A DNA stretch of 64,000 nucleotides from Lycocorax pyrrhopterus obiensis (Eukaryota; Chordata; Aves; Passeriformes; Paradisaeidae). Shown here one piece after another: positions 13,031 through 35,400 of the stretch. The stretch is taken from assembly GCA_014706295.1 (NCBI GenBank), contig JACSVZ010000006.1, positions 25,974,629 to 26,038,628 of the forward strand, in the 5' to 3' direction. A program made the translations under genes and the position numbers. The notes under the pieces are model-generated. The model searched no databases. It was given only the letters and a program-made list of their open reading frames with translations, and had not been told where the DNA came from. The stretch's first letter is position 1, and each line of letters opens with the position of its first letter.

Positions 13031-16000
13031 AGTGTCAGCATCACTGAAATACTGCAGGCCCGCGATATCTGACTTTTATGAAATTTGTGTTCAGACACCC
13101 CGGTCCAGTTGCGAGTGCTGCGCTCTCTGTCACAAGCAGAGGTATGCGTTTGAATTGGTGACATGGATATGTACGCAGAGGGAAAAGGATTACATGGGAA
13201 AAGAGCTGCCGAGGGAATACCTGGGCAGTACAGATAAGTTCAGTGAACAAACCAGCATTAACACTTGCCACTGTACTGGCAAGACCCACTTTTCCTATCA
13301 CCGAAATAGCTTTTCTTCCATTGTAAACGCTAAGGTATTTGCTGCCTGAAATAAGGGTTTTTCATTGCTTGCTAGCCAGAAGTCAGTACTGCTCCACACT
13401 TGTAGGTTTCTTAATTTACATCACTACAGCTCCTCGCTTAAAGCCACTGTCCACTTGAAAAAGGAGACGGAGCAATCTGTCTTCTGCTAACCGTTCAGAG
13501 CTGAGATCAATTCCTGTCTTTAACCTGCAGCCAACTGTCTTCCTCCCAAGTTTGCTAGAAAAAGCCGTGTTGACACCTATGAAACATGAGGGCCTCCAAT
13601 TCCTGCACCTGTGGGCCATTGTCAGCCATGAAAGCAATGCCTCTCACACACCTTGGACAATGTGCAAAGCACATAAGGAAAGGGCTTCACACAGCAACAA
13701 TCCTATTGCATCAGAGAATGGACTGCCCAGGGAGAATTTACACCTTGTTAGTGTCTAGCAGAGATATTACAATGACTGCCAAGAAAAAAATGAATGTATT
13801 GAAGTTCACTGTACCTAACACCACAGCAAGACGTTCTTGCTCAATTACTTTTCTAAAAAGAGAGCTAAAAAATGTGAATGCTCCTGAGTGAAAAACATCA
13901 CTATCCCTTTCTCATAATTTCCATCAGCTTTAAGGAAGCTTTAACTCAAGAAAGAAATCAGTATATTTAGAAAAAGTATTAGGTCACATCACACCCATTT
14001 TTTTGTGTATTTGGAAGTCTCTTTTACGTTTGTAGAGATTAAAAACATGGCCTGTCAGCACTGGCAGCTTGTCACCAGCTGATACCTTACATGCAAGGTT
14101 CTTGCTTTTGGTCAGTTGACTTTATAACCTACTAGCTCTACTTTTCATTTAGTAGCCAAAGTCACAGAAAACAAGACTAGGGAAAAGCACGTTTGTCTAC
14201 ATTACAAAATTCACGTAATTTCCTTTTGCAAAGATCCACCGTCACCACACAGGGTATCAATAACATGGTGCAATCTTTTTGTAGGAGGTTGTGCCTGTTT
14301 TCTTTTTGAAATCTGCCTTATGATATCCCAGGTGTTTATTTGGCACCATTGTGGGTTTTAACAAATAAATCACTAATAATTCACCTTTAGGGAAGGGAAT
14401 TTCAGCCACAATAAGGTACCAAACTATTCCCTCTTTCGTCAAAACATCAGAGAAACTGCAGAGAGGCTGTTTGCGGCTGCCTTAAGAAGCTGCAAGAAAA
14501 GTCAGGAGCTCCTGAGGGCTGGAGATAGCTCCTCTCTCTGCCCTGGGTCCCAGCCTGCACCGTCCAAGGAAGCAGCACAATCGGAGCAAAACTGGAGGTC
14601 AGGACGTGAAAAGGGCAACAGGTGATGACAGCACAGAACAGGAGAATCATTTTCATGGTTTTCCTCCAAACCCTGAGGCAGAATTCAGGATTCTCACATC
14701 TGAACTTTCACCTGTGACTTTGCAGCAAGTACTTGCTCAACATCTAGGTAGTGATACCCCTTTTGTTTTCTATTCTGTCCCCTAAAGACAAAGGATGAGT
14801 ATTACCTCATGTAGAGGATACCTGTGTGGTACCAAGTCTACACATAATCAATACTCTTTCATTATGGGATGACAGTTCCAATGCCGTCTGTTTTGCACCA
14901 CCTTTTCTGAGAAGTCATTCAAGAGAAAGTTTTTATAATACAGATTTGCAAGAAAATGAAGTTAACACTTCCCTGCCAATCTCAGTCTCGGTCTTTTAAA
15001 CAGTCTTAGCAGTCTTCGTTCACTTTCAATCATTCTGTATCACACCCTACATGTGGCTCACGTCAGCCCTGTGGTTTGCGTGCAAAGCCTTTAAAGCAGC
15101 TACTGAAGTCCTACTACCAAGCAGCTACCTTGACCTTTTGCAGTGAAAAGGAATGAAAACCAGCCATGCAGAGCTCTGTGTCACAGCCCTGGGATGGTGC
15201 ATTTGAAAACAAAAAATAGCATAAATAATGGGAAGCACATAATAAGCTTAAAGCAGCAGTCCATATTACATAGGTTAGTGTGGTTTTCAGAGCAATTCAG
15301 ATAGAACAGCATGGCACTGAGCAGTTCAGAAATAAAACACGAACATTTACCCTTGTTCAGCCCGTCACTGTGTGTTTGCATCAAAAGATAGCTGTTCAAT
15401 AGCTGCAGACTTTCCAATCAATCTCTGGAGCCTGGCAGCAAGTCATAAGAGCTTCTCTGCTTGTCACCAGGGAAACCACGGGTCTGTTCAGCATGTAGTC
15501 AGCCTTCCAGGGATGAGGCTATTACTAGGCACCATCATAGGAAAACACATCTCAAGACTCATTTCCTTAGCTTGATATTGCATTACTTGTGCATTTAAAA
15601 GGATAGGTTCCTAACTCTGTGGAGGCTTCTGATGCTACAGGTGGTTCAACTGGCAAAAGTACTGTCAAATTTTCTAAAGCTTTAAGTTCAAACACGTTTT
15701 TTATTTGATCTGTGTTATATGATTTAAACCTGATTAAATCTAGCACCTGAAGGAAAAATTTAAAAATAGATGAGATGTTCTCTCCTTTGGTAGATATCTG
15801 GGGAAAGTAGAAAAATGCAATAAAGTGAAACCAGTTTAAATATTAGTTCAGAAATGTTGTCAATTGAGACATTTTTTTGAAATTCAGTCACTTCTGAGTT
15901 CAATCAAAATATTTCTGAAAATGGTAACAATAATGTTAACATTTCCAGTGATAGAATGGCAAATTAATTTTTAATTAAATTATAAATAATCAACATCAGT

Positions 16001-16614
16001 GTTAAAAGGGAACAGAAGAAAGGTGCTAGTTTTGGAGTAAAAAAGAAATAGTTCTGTGATAACAGAAGATCAAAGATGGCATGGTCTAATTAAAATATAA
16101 AATGCTTCATGAATATCAAAGGGTTACCTACAGCTCTGACAGACATTGTCAGGTAATATTACAGGCACCTTAATTCTTCTGGAATCATCTTTGCCTCCAC
16201 TGGCTCCCAACCCTCTATTTTGGCACATCCTGCATAGGAAATCAAATGAAAAGCTGGGAACTGAATCTGGTTTTACTGTCAGAACTCCTCCAAAGAGAGC
16301 TTAAAAGTTTTGCTGATGATGTATCTGTCTGTTGGCAAACTGAGCAACTCAAGCCTGAATGAAAAGTAGTTGTATTAGAGCTAGCTAAAAAACAAATTTA
16401 AATCATTAATTCTGCCCTTGTTTTCTGTCTTCTCCTCTTCTACATCTAGAAGCTTCCTCAGGGTATAGAGGAGGCTCCTGTATAACAGGAATGTCACACA
16501 ACAGAAAGCTGAATTCCTGATAAACCATAGCTCCTTCCACTTGAACTGCAACTATTTAAGCAAAGTAATAAAACAAAAAGAAAAGTCAATAATTAAATTG
16601 TGCCTCTGTTTCAG
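13031..16614 (+). other. GABRB1 intron, right part; no gene seen
   Basis: AT-rich intron up to acceptor tgtttcag at 16607-16614. No exon or repeat family was recognised. Confidence 0.5.
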
Positions 16615-25709
<9,095 letters not shown>

Positions 25710-28700
25710 TTTATGCAACAATGTTACCACAGACTAACATAGACTTGTTTCTTTTCCTTCTCAATTTCATTAACTCTGAAGAACTGCAGTAGCTATAATG
25801 TTCCATGTTCAATGTAAGATACTCAGCTGTGGAACACTTCTAGATCTAAGCTTTTAAAAAAAACAACAACCCAACACAAATCCAGGCTCACAACATTTAA
25901 ATCAGAACAGTACAGATCAGCTCTTAAGGAGCATCTTGACAAAAATTGCTCTACCTTGTGTTTTACAAAGTTTATGCATCACCTGTGACCTTTCTGTACC
26001 AAATATAACTTTTTTTAAGTGGAGTAAAAATTTGTCCCACTGTTATTTCCTATCACATATTGGCAGCTCACAGCAGCAGGCTTCCAAACAACACAGTCAA
26101 ACTACTAGTAGTATCTATGTCGCTGTCTTTCACCATTTAGAGTGTAGAGAAATTTGAAGAAATTACAGTTTAAAGGACTATAACTATTGCACCATGCTTC
26201 ACTTCAAACTTAATAGTTATACTGGGAAGTATTTCCATAGTGTGTTTGAGAAGTATCACTCAAAGAGAAGTCAAATCACATTTTCAGAGGCAGAGATCTT
26301 CAAAAGAAAGAAAGGGTAGCCGATAAAAGTCCCACTGAGTTTCCAAGCAAGGAATCAGCTGATTTGATCTCAATGGAATTTTGTTATTTCCACAAAGTAG
26401 CAAAGTTGATATTTATGAGAACAATTGTGCCATATGTAATTTTGTATTAAAAAGTAGAAAACAAACACATGTTCATTCCTTGAAGCAACTCTGAGGGATA
26501 TCCCAGGCCAAGATTTTTCTTAATGCCCAGGTTTCCTGTGGCTGGTAATTGCAACTTTCTCCCAAAAGTTGGTAGACGTCTGGGAACAGATCTGAGGAAA
26601 TTTCTGCACACAGTTTCCTTCAGATTTCTTTATTCCACTGAGGGCCAGGAGACGCAGCTGAGTCTTACGGCACACCGGCAACGCTGTGTGCACTCCTCCT
26701 GAGGAGCTGCCTCTTCTTACCTGGCTGCCCATTGCCTGGACACAGCTCCAGCCAAGGAGCCACAGGCAAACGGCTAGCAACATCCAGGCAACTGAGAAGC
26801 AGTAAGTCAGTCATCTTCTATCTATTAAATCCATTTCCCTTCTCTATTGCCAATAGTTTCCTAACAGTGCTGACACTATGCTGCCTAACATAGCATTTTA
26901 TTGAAACTATTAGTTTTTTTTTTTTCATATTGCAAGTGTTTCATACTTTTAGGAGAGTCAAGATGTACAAGCCAACAGAGTCTGTGTAGGTACTGAGGTG
27001 ATACTATCAATAGAAGCTGGTACAGAAAGAAACACTGGTCAGGATACAAACAAAAAAGTGATGTGGAAATCTCCTTCAGCAGTTCCTCACTGCCTGGCAG
27101 TAAGGTCAGCTGATGACCTTATTGCCAACTGACACTGCAATCTCTTTAATCAGAACATAATAATAAATTATTTTCAGAGGAAATTTTGAGTGCTGTGTAC
27201 TGTAGCTAACATTTCTGAAACAAAGCTGGCAAATCAGCATTTCAAGATAGAGCTGAATGAGACTTTGTCATAGGTAAAGAATTCAGGATTGGGTTTTACA
27301 AAGGAAGTTGACAGCAGTTTTCATTAGATCATCCAATGTTGCTCTGGCTCCCATTTAAATCAATATCAACAGAAATATGGCAGATCTGAAACCTCTGCAT
27401 CTTCCCCCCCACCCAAAATTATTTAGTCTATATGATGTTAGGAATCCTTCCCCACAGATAGTCCATCACCAAAGCACTCCCTGTGGAACTGTAGCAGTTC
27501 CTAGTTATAAAAATCCCCGTATCTTCCAGTGTCTTTCATTACTCTATTAGCTAAATTAGCTGACTAACCCAATGCTTAAAAATAGCCAGAGCCTTCTCTA
27601 TGTAGGACTCTCCACACAGGCCTGCAAAAGTCCAAAGAATGAATCTTTGTGATATTTGCCTCCTTTTCTAAGTTTTGGTAGGGGTCTTTTGTCTTTCTGG
27701 AGAGGTCTTGAAGCAGGTATGAACGATAATTTTACAGAGGAAAGAGCATATACCACCAAATGTAATTAAGGCTGATTTAAAGAAGTAAAAAAATGTATGG
27801 ACTATCTTGATGCACATATGAAAGCATTCTTTAGTACCAGTAGAGTAAAAATCCCTTTACCACTGACACTGCATTATAAATATTAATTCACTACTCAAAA
27901 TGATAGCAAAATGTGCATACTTCAGGGTAGGGTGTTACTGCTTCTTGAAACCACCTTTCAGAAGAAAGTATAATTATGTCTCAATGTGTTTCCCATCAGA
28001 AAGGCTTGCTTCAGAACTCAGAAATGTTCTACAGGTTTATTTAGATCTTTTAAAAACACATCATCTTGGCATATATAATTGCTTTGTTGCAAAAGCAGTT
28101 TTATAACAATAGTCAATCCCATACTGACAGCTTGCTGTGCAGATGCAGTTCTGGTTCCCTTTAACATACCAAGATCAAAGCTGACATGGTTGATATGCAA
28201 AATGTGGTTTTTTTCTGAAATCAAGGAAAGATTTCTGTGAAACAGAGAAAAGTGCAATGAACACCAGTGGAGGACAAGTAATATTATTTTTATAATTAAC
28301 TTTTATATTTTGTATCAAGATATCCTGCATTTTCTGATTCAAATTGCAGGTATGTTTACGCAATGTGAATTTCTGTGAGTGTTTTTTACATGGTGAAATT
28401 AAAACTTCACATAGTGTGTCCATTATATTGTAGGTACTATTTTATTCTGCTTTTGGTTCAAAAAGCCTTCTGTGCAAAGTTTTGTTTCTGGTGTAAATTA
28501 CATACTCAAGAGGTCACTCTTGAGACCTGCAAAACCAGAGAGATTTCTTAAACATATTTATGGTGGTTGGTTGGGGGGTTTTTGCCCATGCCAGTGCAGG
28601 ACCCAGAAGTGAGCTTTTCTGCAGGGTGAAGACAGGGAGAATGTGAACCCATGTTTTTGAACTGGACCAAAGGGGAAGCACTTCCTGGGAACAGTATTTA

Positions 28701-29642
28701 CCAGTTAGTGTGGTGGGATGTGCAAACTCCAAAGCTATTCCACATGCTGTAGCCAGTTAATTAGAATGAGCTCATGCATGGATCGACGTAGGAAAATACA
28801 GCTATAGGCAAATAGAGCAGATAAGCAAGGACAAAACTGAGTTATTTAATGCTAATGGGGTCTCTTTAAACTCCCACACCTTTGGCCTAATTCCTAGTCA
28901 CAGGCACAAGTTTCTTTGTGAGTGGGGCTCCTCACACCACAAACTGTCCTCAGCTTTGTTACTGGTGCAGTTTTCTTTAACTCTGGTCCCAGCATACAGT
29001 TCCTCCAGGGGCTGTGACATGCATGGCAGAGCTTCACACTTTATGAAAACCTCTGTGTGGAAATGCAATGCCAACATCTTTACCCATCCTCCTGTTCCTC
29101 AGCCAGGAGGGAGCGTGGCTGGGCACACTTGACAGACATGCTTCTGTCCTGTGTAGGTTTGTCCTATTTGCTACCTGCTCATGTCCACCTGCATTCAGCA
29201 AAGTGTAGCTGAAGGTGACACCAGTGTGGTGGGTCTTGTGAAAGCTCCAGCTTTTTGCATTAATTTGGTCTGGTAGTCTCCACAAATGCCTTATCTGTCA
29301 CAACAGGAGACCTTGCTTGTTCCAGAAGTACCTAATTCTCTGCGCAAAGACAGAAAAAAACATTTTCTAACAGACGGCACAAAGAGCAAGTTCTTTTCTC
29401 CGTTCCTTTTGGTCCTTTTCCTTGCCATCTGCTGGAGGCCATTACGTGCCTTACGTTTCTCAGCAGAGATGTAAGGTCAGGATGCATGTTTCAAACACAG
29501 TGCCATGTCTCAGCTGCTAGTGCTCAACTGCTTGTCAGCTGGTGCTCCTGTCCTCCTCTAGCCCTTCACACAGTGTTGTTATGCCTCTATTAGAAACATA
29601 ATTTTGATGGTTTTATAAAAAAATGCTCAGATTTTCAATAAA
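25710..29642 (+). other. GABRB1: GABRB1 3' UTR and 3' flank, end uncertain
   Basis: No further coding sequence follows the TAA on the plus strand. Possible poly(A) signals are ATTAAA at 26446-26451 and 26824-26829, and AATAAA at 27162-27167 and 29637-29642. I cannot tell which is used. Apart from the minus-strand candidate exon at 26721-26783, no other gene was recognised. Confidence 0.4.
26721..26783 (-). other. Candidate signal-peptide exon, antisense (unproven)
   Basis: On the minus strand an ATG at 26783 opens 21 codons that look like a secretory signal peptide (MLLAVCLWLLGWSCVQA then MGSQ). They end exactly at a strong donor, CAG|GTAAGA, in phase 0. Without splicing the frame stays open to 26520 (87 codons). 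About 45 to 85 bases upstream are a TATA-like TTTAATA and an inverted CCAAT box. The base at -3 of the ATG is T, which is weak for initiation. No second exon or protein family was recognised, and chance is a real possibility. Confidence 0.2.
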
Positions 29643-31694
29643 GTCTAACACCTATAAAAAAAAGCATCTCATTGCACATTTATTTCTGTCAACAACAGCA
29701 GTATCAGAAACCTGTCTTCTTGTTAAAGCAAAAAAATCATTGAAAAATAGATTTTTCAGCCTTTTCTGTTCAGTACTACAGTAAAGGATATAGAAATACA
29801 GAATGATACTAAAGAATAAACACCACCACATACCCTTAATTAGATATCTATTATTATATCATTTGCTGTAGAATTTAAAACAGAATTATGTATAAACTTT
29901 AAGTCTACTACTTAGAAAAAGTCAGAAATACTGAAAATGGCCTCTACATTTTAAAAAATTGCTATCAGTGCGAGACATGGCAGATTCTGCAATAGAAGTT
30001 TCACTGGTTGGACATAAAAATTTCACTGGTTGTACATAAAAATGGAAGTTATTATTTGTGGCCTTTTATGGTTGAGAAAATACAACTATTTTGTATTTTT
30101 TGAACAGTTAATCTTGAAAACTAAGTAGCAACACAAAAGTTCATTTCAGCAATACACGAAAAATTAAATATTTACCTTTCACTGAAGTACAGACTTTCTA
30201 AGTATCTGTTTTCTTAGTTTTCACAGTACATCTATAAATTATATGAATACATCAGCACACAAGTTTCTTCTATCCAAACGACATCCCAAACTTGATAGTG
30301 TACACTTTTATGAAATAAATTGCTATTAAATCTGCTACTATAAATAAAAGTAGTCTCCAGTCCTTTTGTCCTAAATGATAAAAAGAGCATGTCAACAATG
30401 AAAATAAAAAATAAAGCCTCTTTTCTCTACAAAAGCCTTTTAGCAATACATGCCCATCCCATGGGCAAGATTTATACCTTCAGACATGCATCAGACAATA
30501 TATGAAGCATTTAAACACATATGGCCATATTCTCCTACAAAGCAACTAGATCTAGAGGAAAGGAAAAAGCATAGTCAACACAAATATACCTATGAATAAA
30601 ATAAATAGACTTGGTAGATTTATTCCTTACACTCACAATTAAAAAACAGCATCCTCCTAAACAGGCTACTGGACAACCTCCAGTAACTCTTCCCAGATTT
30701 TTAATAAAACTAAACAATTATCAATTCCAATCTGATTTTTAGCTTGAATTTTGTACCATTTATACAAGGCCTTTATCTGTTATTTGATCCATTATGAAAT
30801 TTGTTGCTTATGGGAATTCAAGACTATGATCAAGCTGTATCTGTTAGAGGTTGTGGTCCTTTCACTGTAAGATATATCTTCCAGTCTTTCATCTTTACAA
30901 CTCTTTACCCACTTCTCCATTTTTTCTTTCTTCAATTGCTGACACTGAACATGTATATATGATTAAATGTACCAGTACCAAATAAAAGAGAAACAATACC
31001 ATTTACATGCATACCTATTTTTAAAAACATTTTCTGACCTACAAAACTTCTGTGCTAGTTGTTATATTTAGGTTTCCTATCCATGAACCCATTAAAATCC
31101 TTTTCATAGAAGCCTTTCTACAAGAGCTTCTTGTCATCCTCTTCTGTGACCAGTACTCTGAAGTCCATTATTTTATGTTGATGTATTAAACTTTGCATAT
31201 ACAAAAACCTATGGCGCAACAAAATACAGTGGAAGAAACGCTAGACCCTGATTTTGAAACTATGAAGAAAGTTAAGTCATCAATAAGTTGCCTTTTTATT
31301 TATACAAAACTTGCCTAATACACACACACCAATGAGAATCACACATTAGTATTTATGTAAGCATTACAGATAATTTGCTCTTTACGTGTGGAAAAAATGG
31401 TCTAATAAACAGCAGAAACCATAAGATTGCTGATGTACCCTTCTCTAGCGTTATGGCTTTTAACTTTTGTTACATACCACAATCAAAACTCCATCTGGTT
31501 ATTAAGGGAACTGGGAATATCTTTTCTCACAGTCTACATAGGTCAGCTCCTCTCCAGCACTGCACCCCCTTCTGAAAACACTAATATTTTTAACTGAAAA
31601 ATTATCAACTAAGATACAAAAACTAAGCTAAAAACTCCAACTTTACTCTGAATAAAGCTCCAGTGCTCTTTCTACAACTTCTGAGCACTGAACA
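29643..31694. other. AT-rich tail-to-tail intergenic gap
   Basis: Very AT-rich DNA between the convergent GABRB1 and COMMD8 genes. It holds a perfect-but-one tandem duplication at 29999-30042 and several AATAAA words on both strands. It may include an extended 3' UTR of either gene. No coding sequence was seen. Confidence 0.45.
29999..30042. repeat. Tandem 22-bp duplication
   Basis: Two adjacent 22-base units beginning tttcactggttg differ at a single base (29999-30020 and 30021-30042). Confidence 0.85.
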
Positions 31695-31858
31695 GGATGC
31701 CTAGAGAGGTTGCGGTGCCTCAATCATTGGCCAATACTCAAGACATCTGGAGACAGCCCTGTGCAGCTGGCTCTAGGTTACCCTGTTTGAGCAGTGAAGC
31801 TGGACAAGATAACCTCCAGAGCTCACATCCAACCTCAACTATTCTGTGGTTCTACACT
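31695..31858 (+). mobile_element. CR1 LINE 3' end fragment
   Basis: It shows CR1 3'-end words in order: atgcctagagaggttgc, actcaagacatctggagac, ggttaccctgtttgagcag, ggacaagataacctccagag, and a tail ending ctattctgtggttctac. It lies downstream of COMMD8 and antisense to it. Confidence 0.85.
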
Positions 31859-32225
31859 GGTCTTGTTTGTAAAGCTGATTTTCCCCAGCATCTAAGAAGA
31901 TTGAGTTTAGTGATTCATAAATCAAAAAATAACTTACTACAATTATTCACACACAAAATCAGGTGTTTATTTACTGTATTTACAAGTATAAATGCATTAA
32001 TGCTACAAATACTCTCTCACGTTCTTTATTAGCGTGGCACTTTAGATAAGGTAACATGCAATGCAAGTCAGATGCCTTAGTTTACCAGGCACCTGTGGAG
32101 TCACTGCCAAAGTTTTACCGAAACAAATATGGCACATGTTGTAAGTGATTCTCTTCCAAACATCTATAAATCTAAAAGCAACTGTACATTCGATTTTCAT
32201 ATTTTTGGTCAAACAGATACAAGAT

Positions 32226-32262
32226 TTTATTATTCTTACTGAAAGATTAGTATTAGTTTATT
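32226..32262 (-). terminator. COMMD8: COMMD8 candidate poly(A) signals
   Basis: Two AATAAA signals on the minus strand (32262-32257 and 32231-32226) lie about 140 and 170 bases past the COMMD8 stop. A T/G-rich stretch (tcttgtatctgttt) follows the second. Other AATAAA words further along (32030-32025, 31971-31966) could be used instead. Confidence 0.4.
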
Positions 32263-32398
32263 TGGTCACAAGTCATAACAGTCTTCTCACTTCAGTATTT
32301 TACAGCACCAAAACTTTTCGCTTTGCAGTAAACACATTTTTTCCCCAAATCATTTGGGGAGCCATCACCAGCAGATACTGTTGATGATCTGAATTCCA

Positions 32399-32419
32399 TC
32401 ATTTCAGTTGTAAGACAAC
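32399..32419 (-). CDS. COMMD8: COMMD8 coding exon 5 (last seven codons)
   Basis: After acceptor tttttgaag the reading is VVLQLK and TGA, identical to the human C-terminus as I recall it. It is too short to stand out as an open frame and was found by extending the COMM domain. The 3' UTR follows toward lower coordinates. Confidence 0.93.
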   Translation of the reverse strand, partial: VVLQLK

Positions 32420-35400
32420 CTTCAAAAAGGAGAAAAGGAATGAGATTAAAGTTGGTTAAGACCAAAACTTAAGCAGCTTATGAAAAGAAGCCTTTTGCTT
32501 TCTGTTTCAGTATAAAATACAACTCAATAAGCATTTCCTTCCTCTGGAATCCTCTGTCAGCTCTCTTTTACAACCTCACACAACCATCACTTTCAGTAAC
32601 TTTTTTAACCCTTTACTGCTTTCAAACCATTCTTCAGCTGCCTGTAATCAAAAAGTAGAATAGCAAGTCCAGGTTCAGTGAGATTCCTTCTGCACAAGGC
32701 AGAGCCAAGGGACCAACTCCCCTGAAGTGAACTCCTCCTTGTGTGCCCACAGAACTAAGTAAGGACATGACCACATCCCACAGCTTCCATACGCACCCTC
32801 AAGCAGAACAAAGGCCATGTGAACACTGAAGTCCGTCCCGGAAGAATCCCTGCTCACATACTATTTTTATTTAGTTTTGCAGGGAAGAAAATCCCTAAGA
32901 AAGCAAGCTGTGAAAGCTCTTAAGGGCTGCAATTTCATGAGAACACCATTTTCTTCAAATCCTCATTTTCCTTAGCCTTTTCTATTAAGAAATCTGTGAC
33001 CCTTCAGTGTCTCAGAAACCTTATTCCTTCACTTGAAATTCTCTTCTTGGGTTACCATATTGAAATCTTTGTAACTTTCTTCCTGATTTACTATGCCATG
33101 GAAATTAAAGGACGTAATATGAACCAAATAACTCTCCCAGCCACTGACATTTTGTGAAGCTGAGGGAACATGGGAGTTCTCACCAATCTTTCAGCATAGG
33201 AAAGGGGTAACTGTATTAAATTAAAGAAGATAGATTTAGTCTAGACATTAGGAAGAAATGTTTTACCATGAGTGTGGTGAAACACTGGACACAGATGCCC
33301 TATCCCTGGAAAGTTTCAAGGTCAGGTTGGACAGGGCTCTGAGCAGCCCAACCTAGTCAACAATGTCCCTGCTCATTGCAGGGAGCTTAGACCTTTACAG
33401 GTCCTTTTCAACCCAAACTATTCTATGATTCTACGAATTTTGCTTAAAATAAATCAGTACACGACAAGTCAGTAACAAAAGATTAAAATCAGTAAAAGTT
33501 ACCTTATTAGCAGCTTCCAGTGCATTTATTAGGTTCTGCAACTCTTCCTTATTCATCTCTATAGAAATTGGCTTAATTTCACCATTTTCTCTCACATCCA
33601 AATCAAGATTGAGGAGTGGCATTTGCAGCATGGAGATCTTATCACTGGAGAGAGCGAGCTACACAGATTGACAAAACACCAATAAAGTGGAAGGTGGAGC
33701 CATTCAATTTTTAGTCTTTCATAATATCACATCTGTACTTTATACTGAAATTGTAATACCAGAACAAACATCAGCATGACAAAACTAACTTCACACAAGT
33801 CATCTCTGCTGCTTCCGGGGTTTTTTCCTCTCTTATTGGGATTTTTGTTTGTTTGTTAATACCAACAATATATTGAATGAAGACCCCCTCTTCACAGCAA
33901 CACACTTGTCAAAACCAATTTGTTAAAATTACTGGGCTGCCACATCTTAGTATTCTAGGCAAAAAGAAAGGATACATTTGATCATGGCTCTTCAATGAAG
34001 TATATGAATTCTGAAATCACCATATTCAAATAGGTCTTCTAATCAACAAGAAGGGTCTTACAGAATGGGGTTGTTAGGAGAAAGAGACTTTTATGCATTT
34101 TTCAACACTCTGCAGCTGATCAAACACTTTGTCAGATATCCTAATTGACAAACACTGATGAAGATTACATGCCAATTGTGCCTTTTTTTTTGTTGACTAC
34201 TATACTCACTCTAGCATAAATAATGCTTTTAAAATGTATTAAAATCAAAGATCAGTTGGTAATACTATAAGTTAGTATTGTACAGACGTATCTTATTTAT
34301 TTAGAGAATAGAATGTGGTAGGGTTCACCCATGGCAAGCAAAAAAATCATAACCAGCTGAAGGGGGAAAAAAAGTGGTTTTAAGAAAAATAATAGTTTAG
34401 ACATGGACCAGAAATTTGTATCACACAATAGAAAGAAACTCAATAAATTATCTAGAAGAAAAAATTAAAAGAAGCCACAAACAAAAAACAAGAGTTCACA
34501 TAAGTCTGTATTTTTGTTCGCAGTAAACACAGCAAGAGATCAAGCCCAGTAACAGTTAATCTAAAGAACATTACGATGCCACATCTGCTCTTACAAAAAC
34601 TTGTCTGTTTTGGGCATTGCTCTTTGATTTCCAAAGCTGTTTGCTGCAGAAATTATTTAGCACTCTTGCTAACGTGGAAAACTACTTAACAGCTCTACAA
34701 ATCTGTTTAACAGCTCTCACAGTCTAACCAAAAATATAAACAGTATAAGTAATATTTTTAAGTCTTTGATAGAGTTTAATTTAAACCAGATGTCCTCATA
34801 ACCTCAAACCACCATCCTACTTTAGGCAACACCGTTATCACTGACTTTTTACCAAAACAGGAAGTCTAATGATAAATAACTTCAAACTAATTATTAAATT
34901 TTTATTGCAAAAATATAAACATTTGAAAATGTCAACAAAACTTATCCTGAATCAGTCAACTAGTCTTAAAATTAAGTATATAGTTCTTCTTCCTTTGAGA
35001 AAAAATACTATTTATTCAGGCCTCAAAATCATAACACAGCATACAAAACTTTCAGGTGTTCCTGAATAGCACTAAATAGCTTTAAAAGAAAAGAGAGGAA
35101 AAACAAAATAAAACAAATTTTAAAAATTTACTTTTGCAGTTTATACACATTTCTGGCAAGTCTTTATGTGTTATCATTAATGTGCTTTTCCAATACCTAT
35201 AAAAATTGAACCATTCTGCAGAGGGAGCAGGCCTAACAGGCCTGTATCAATAGTTACTTCTCTGTTGTAGAACATTTCTTTTAAACAACATTAAGGCAAC
35301 ACTCTCACCTTTAACTGCCAGTCAAAATCCTGCAGCTGGGCAGAAGAGATTGCATTTACTCTTTCTACTAGGGCATTCCTGATTTCTTCCTTTCTACCCT

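Noticed and set aside
12702..13164. Open frames on both strands in the intronic CpG island
   Set aside because: Composition effect; translations are Arg/Pro/Ala-rich and change into unrelated sequence at the island edges.
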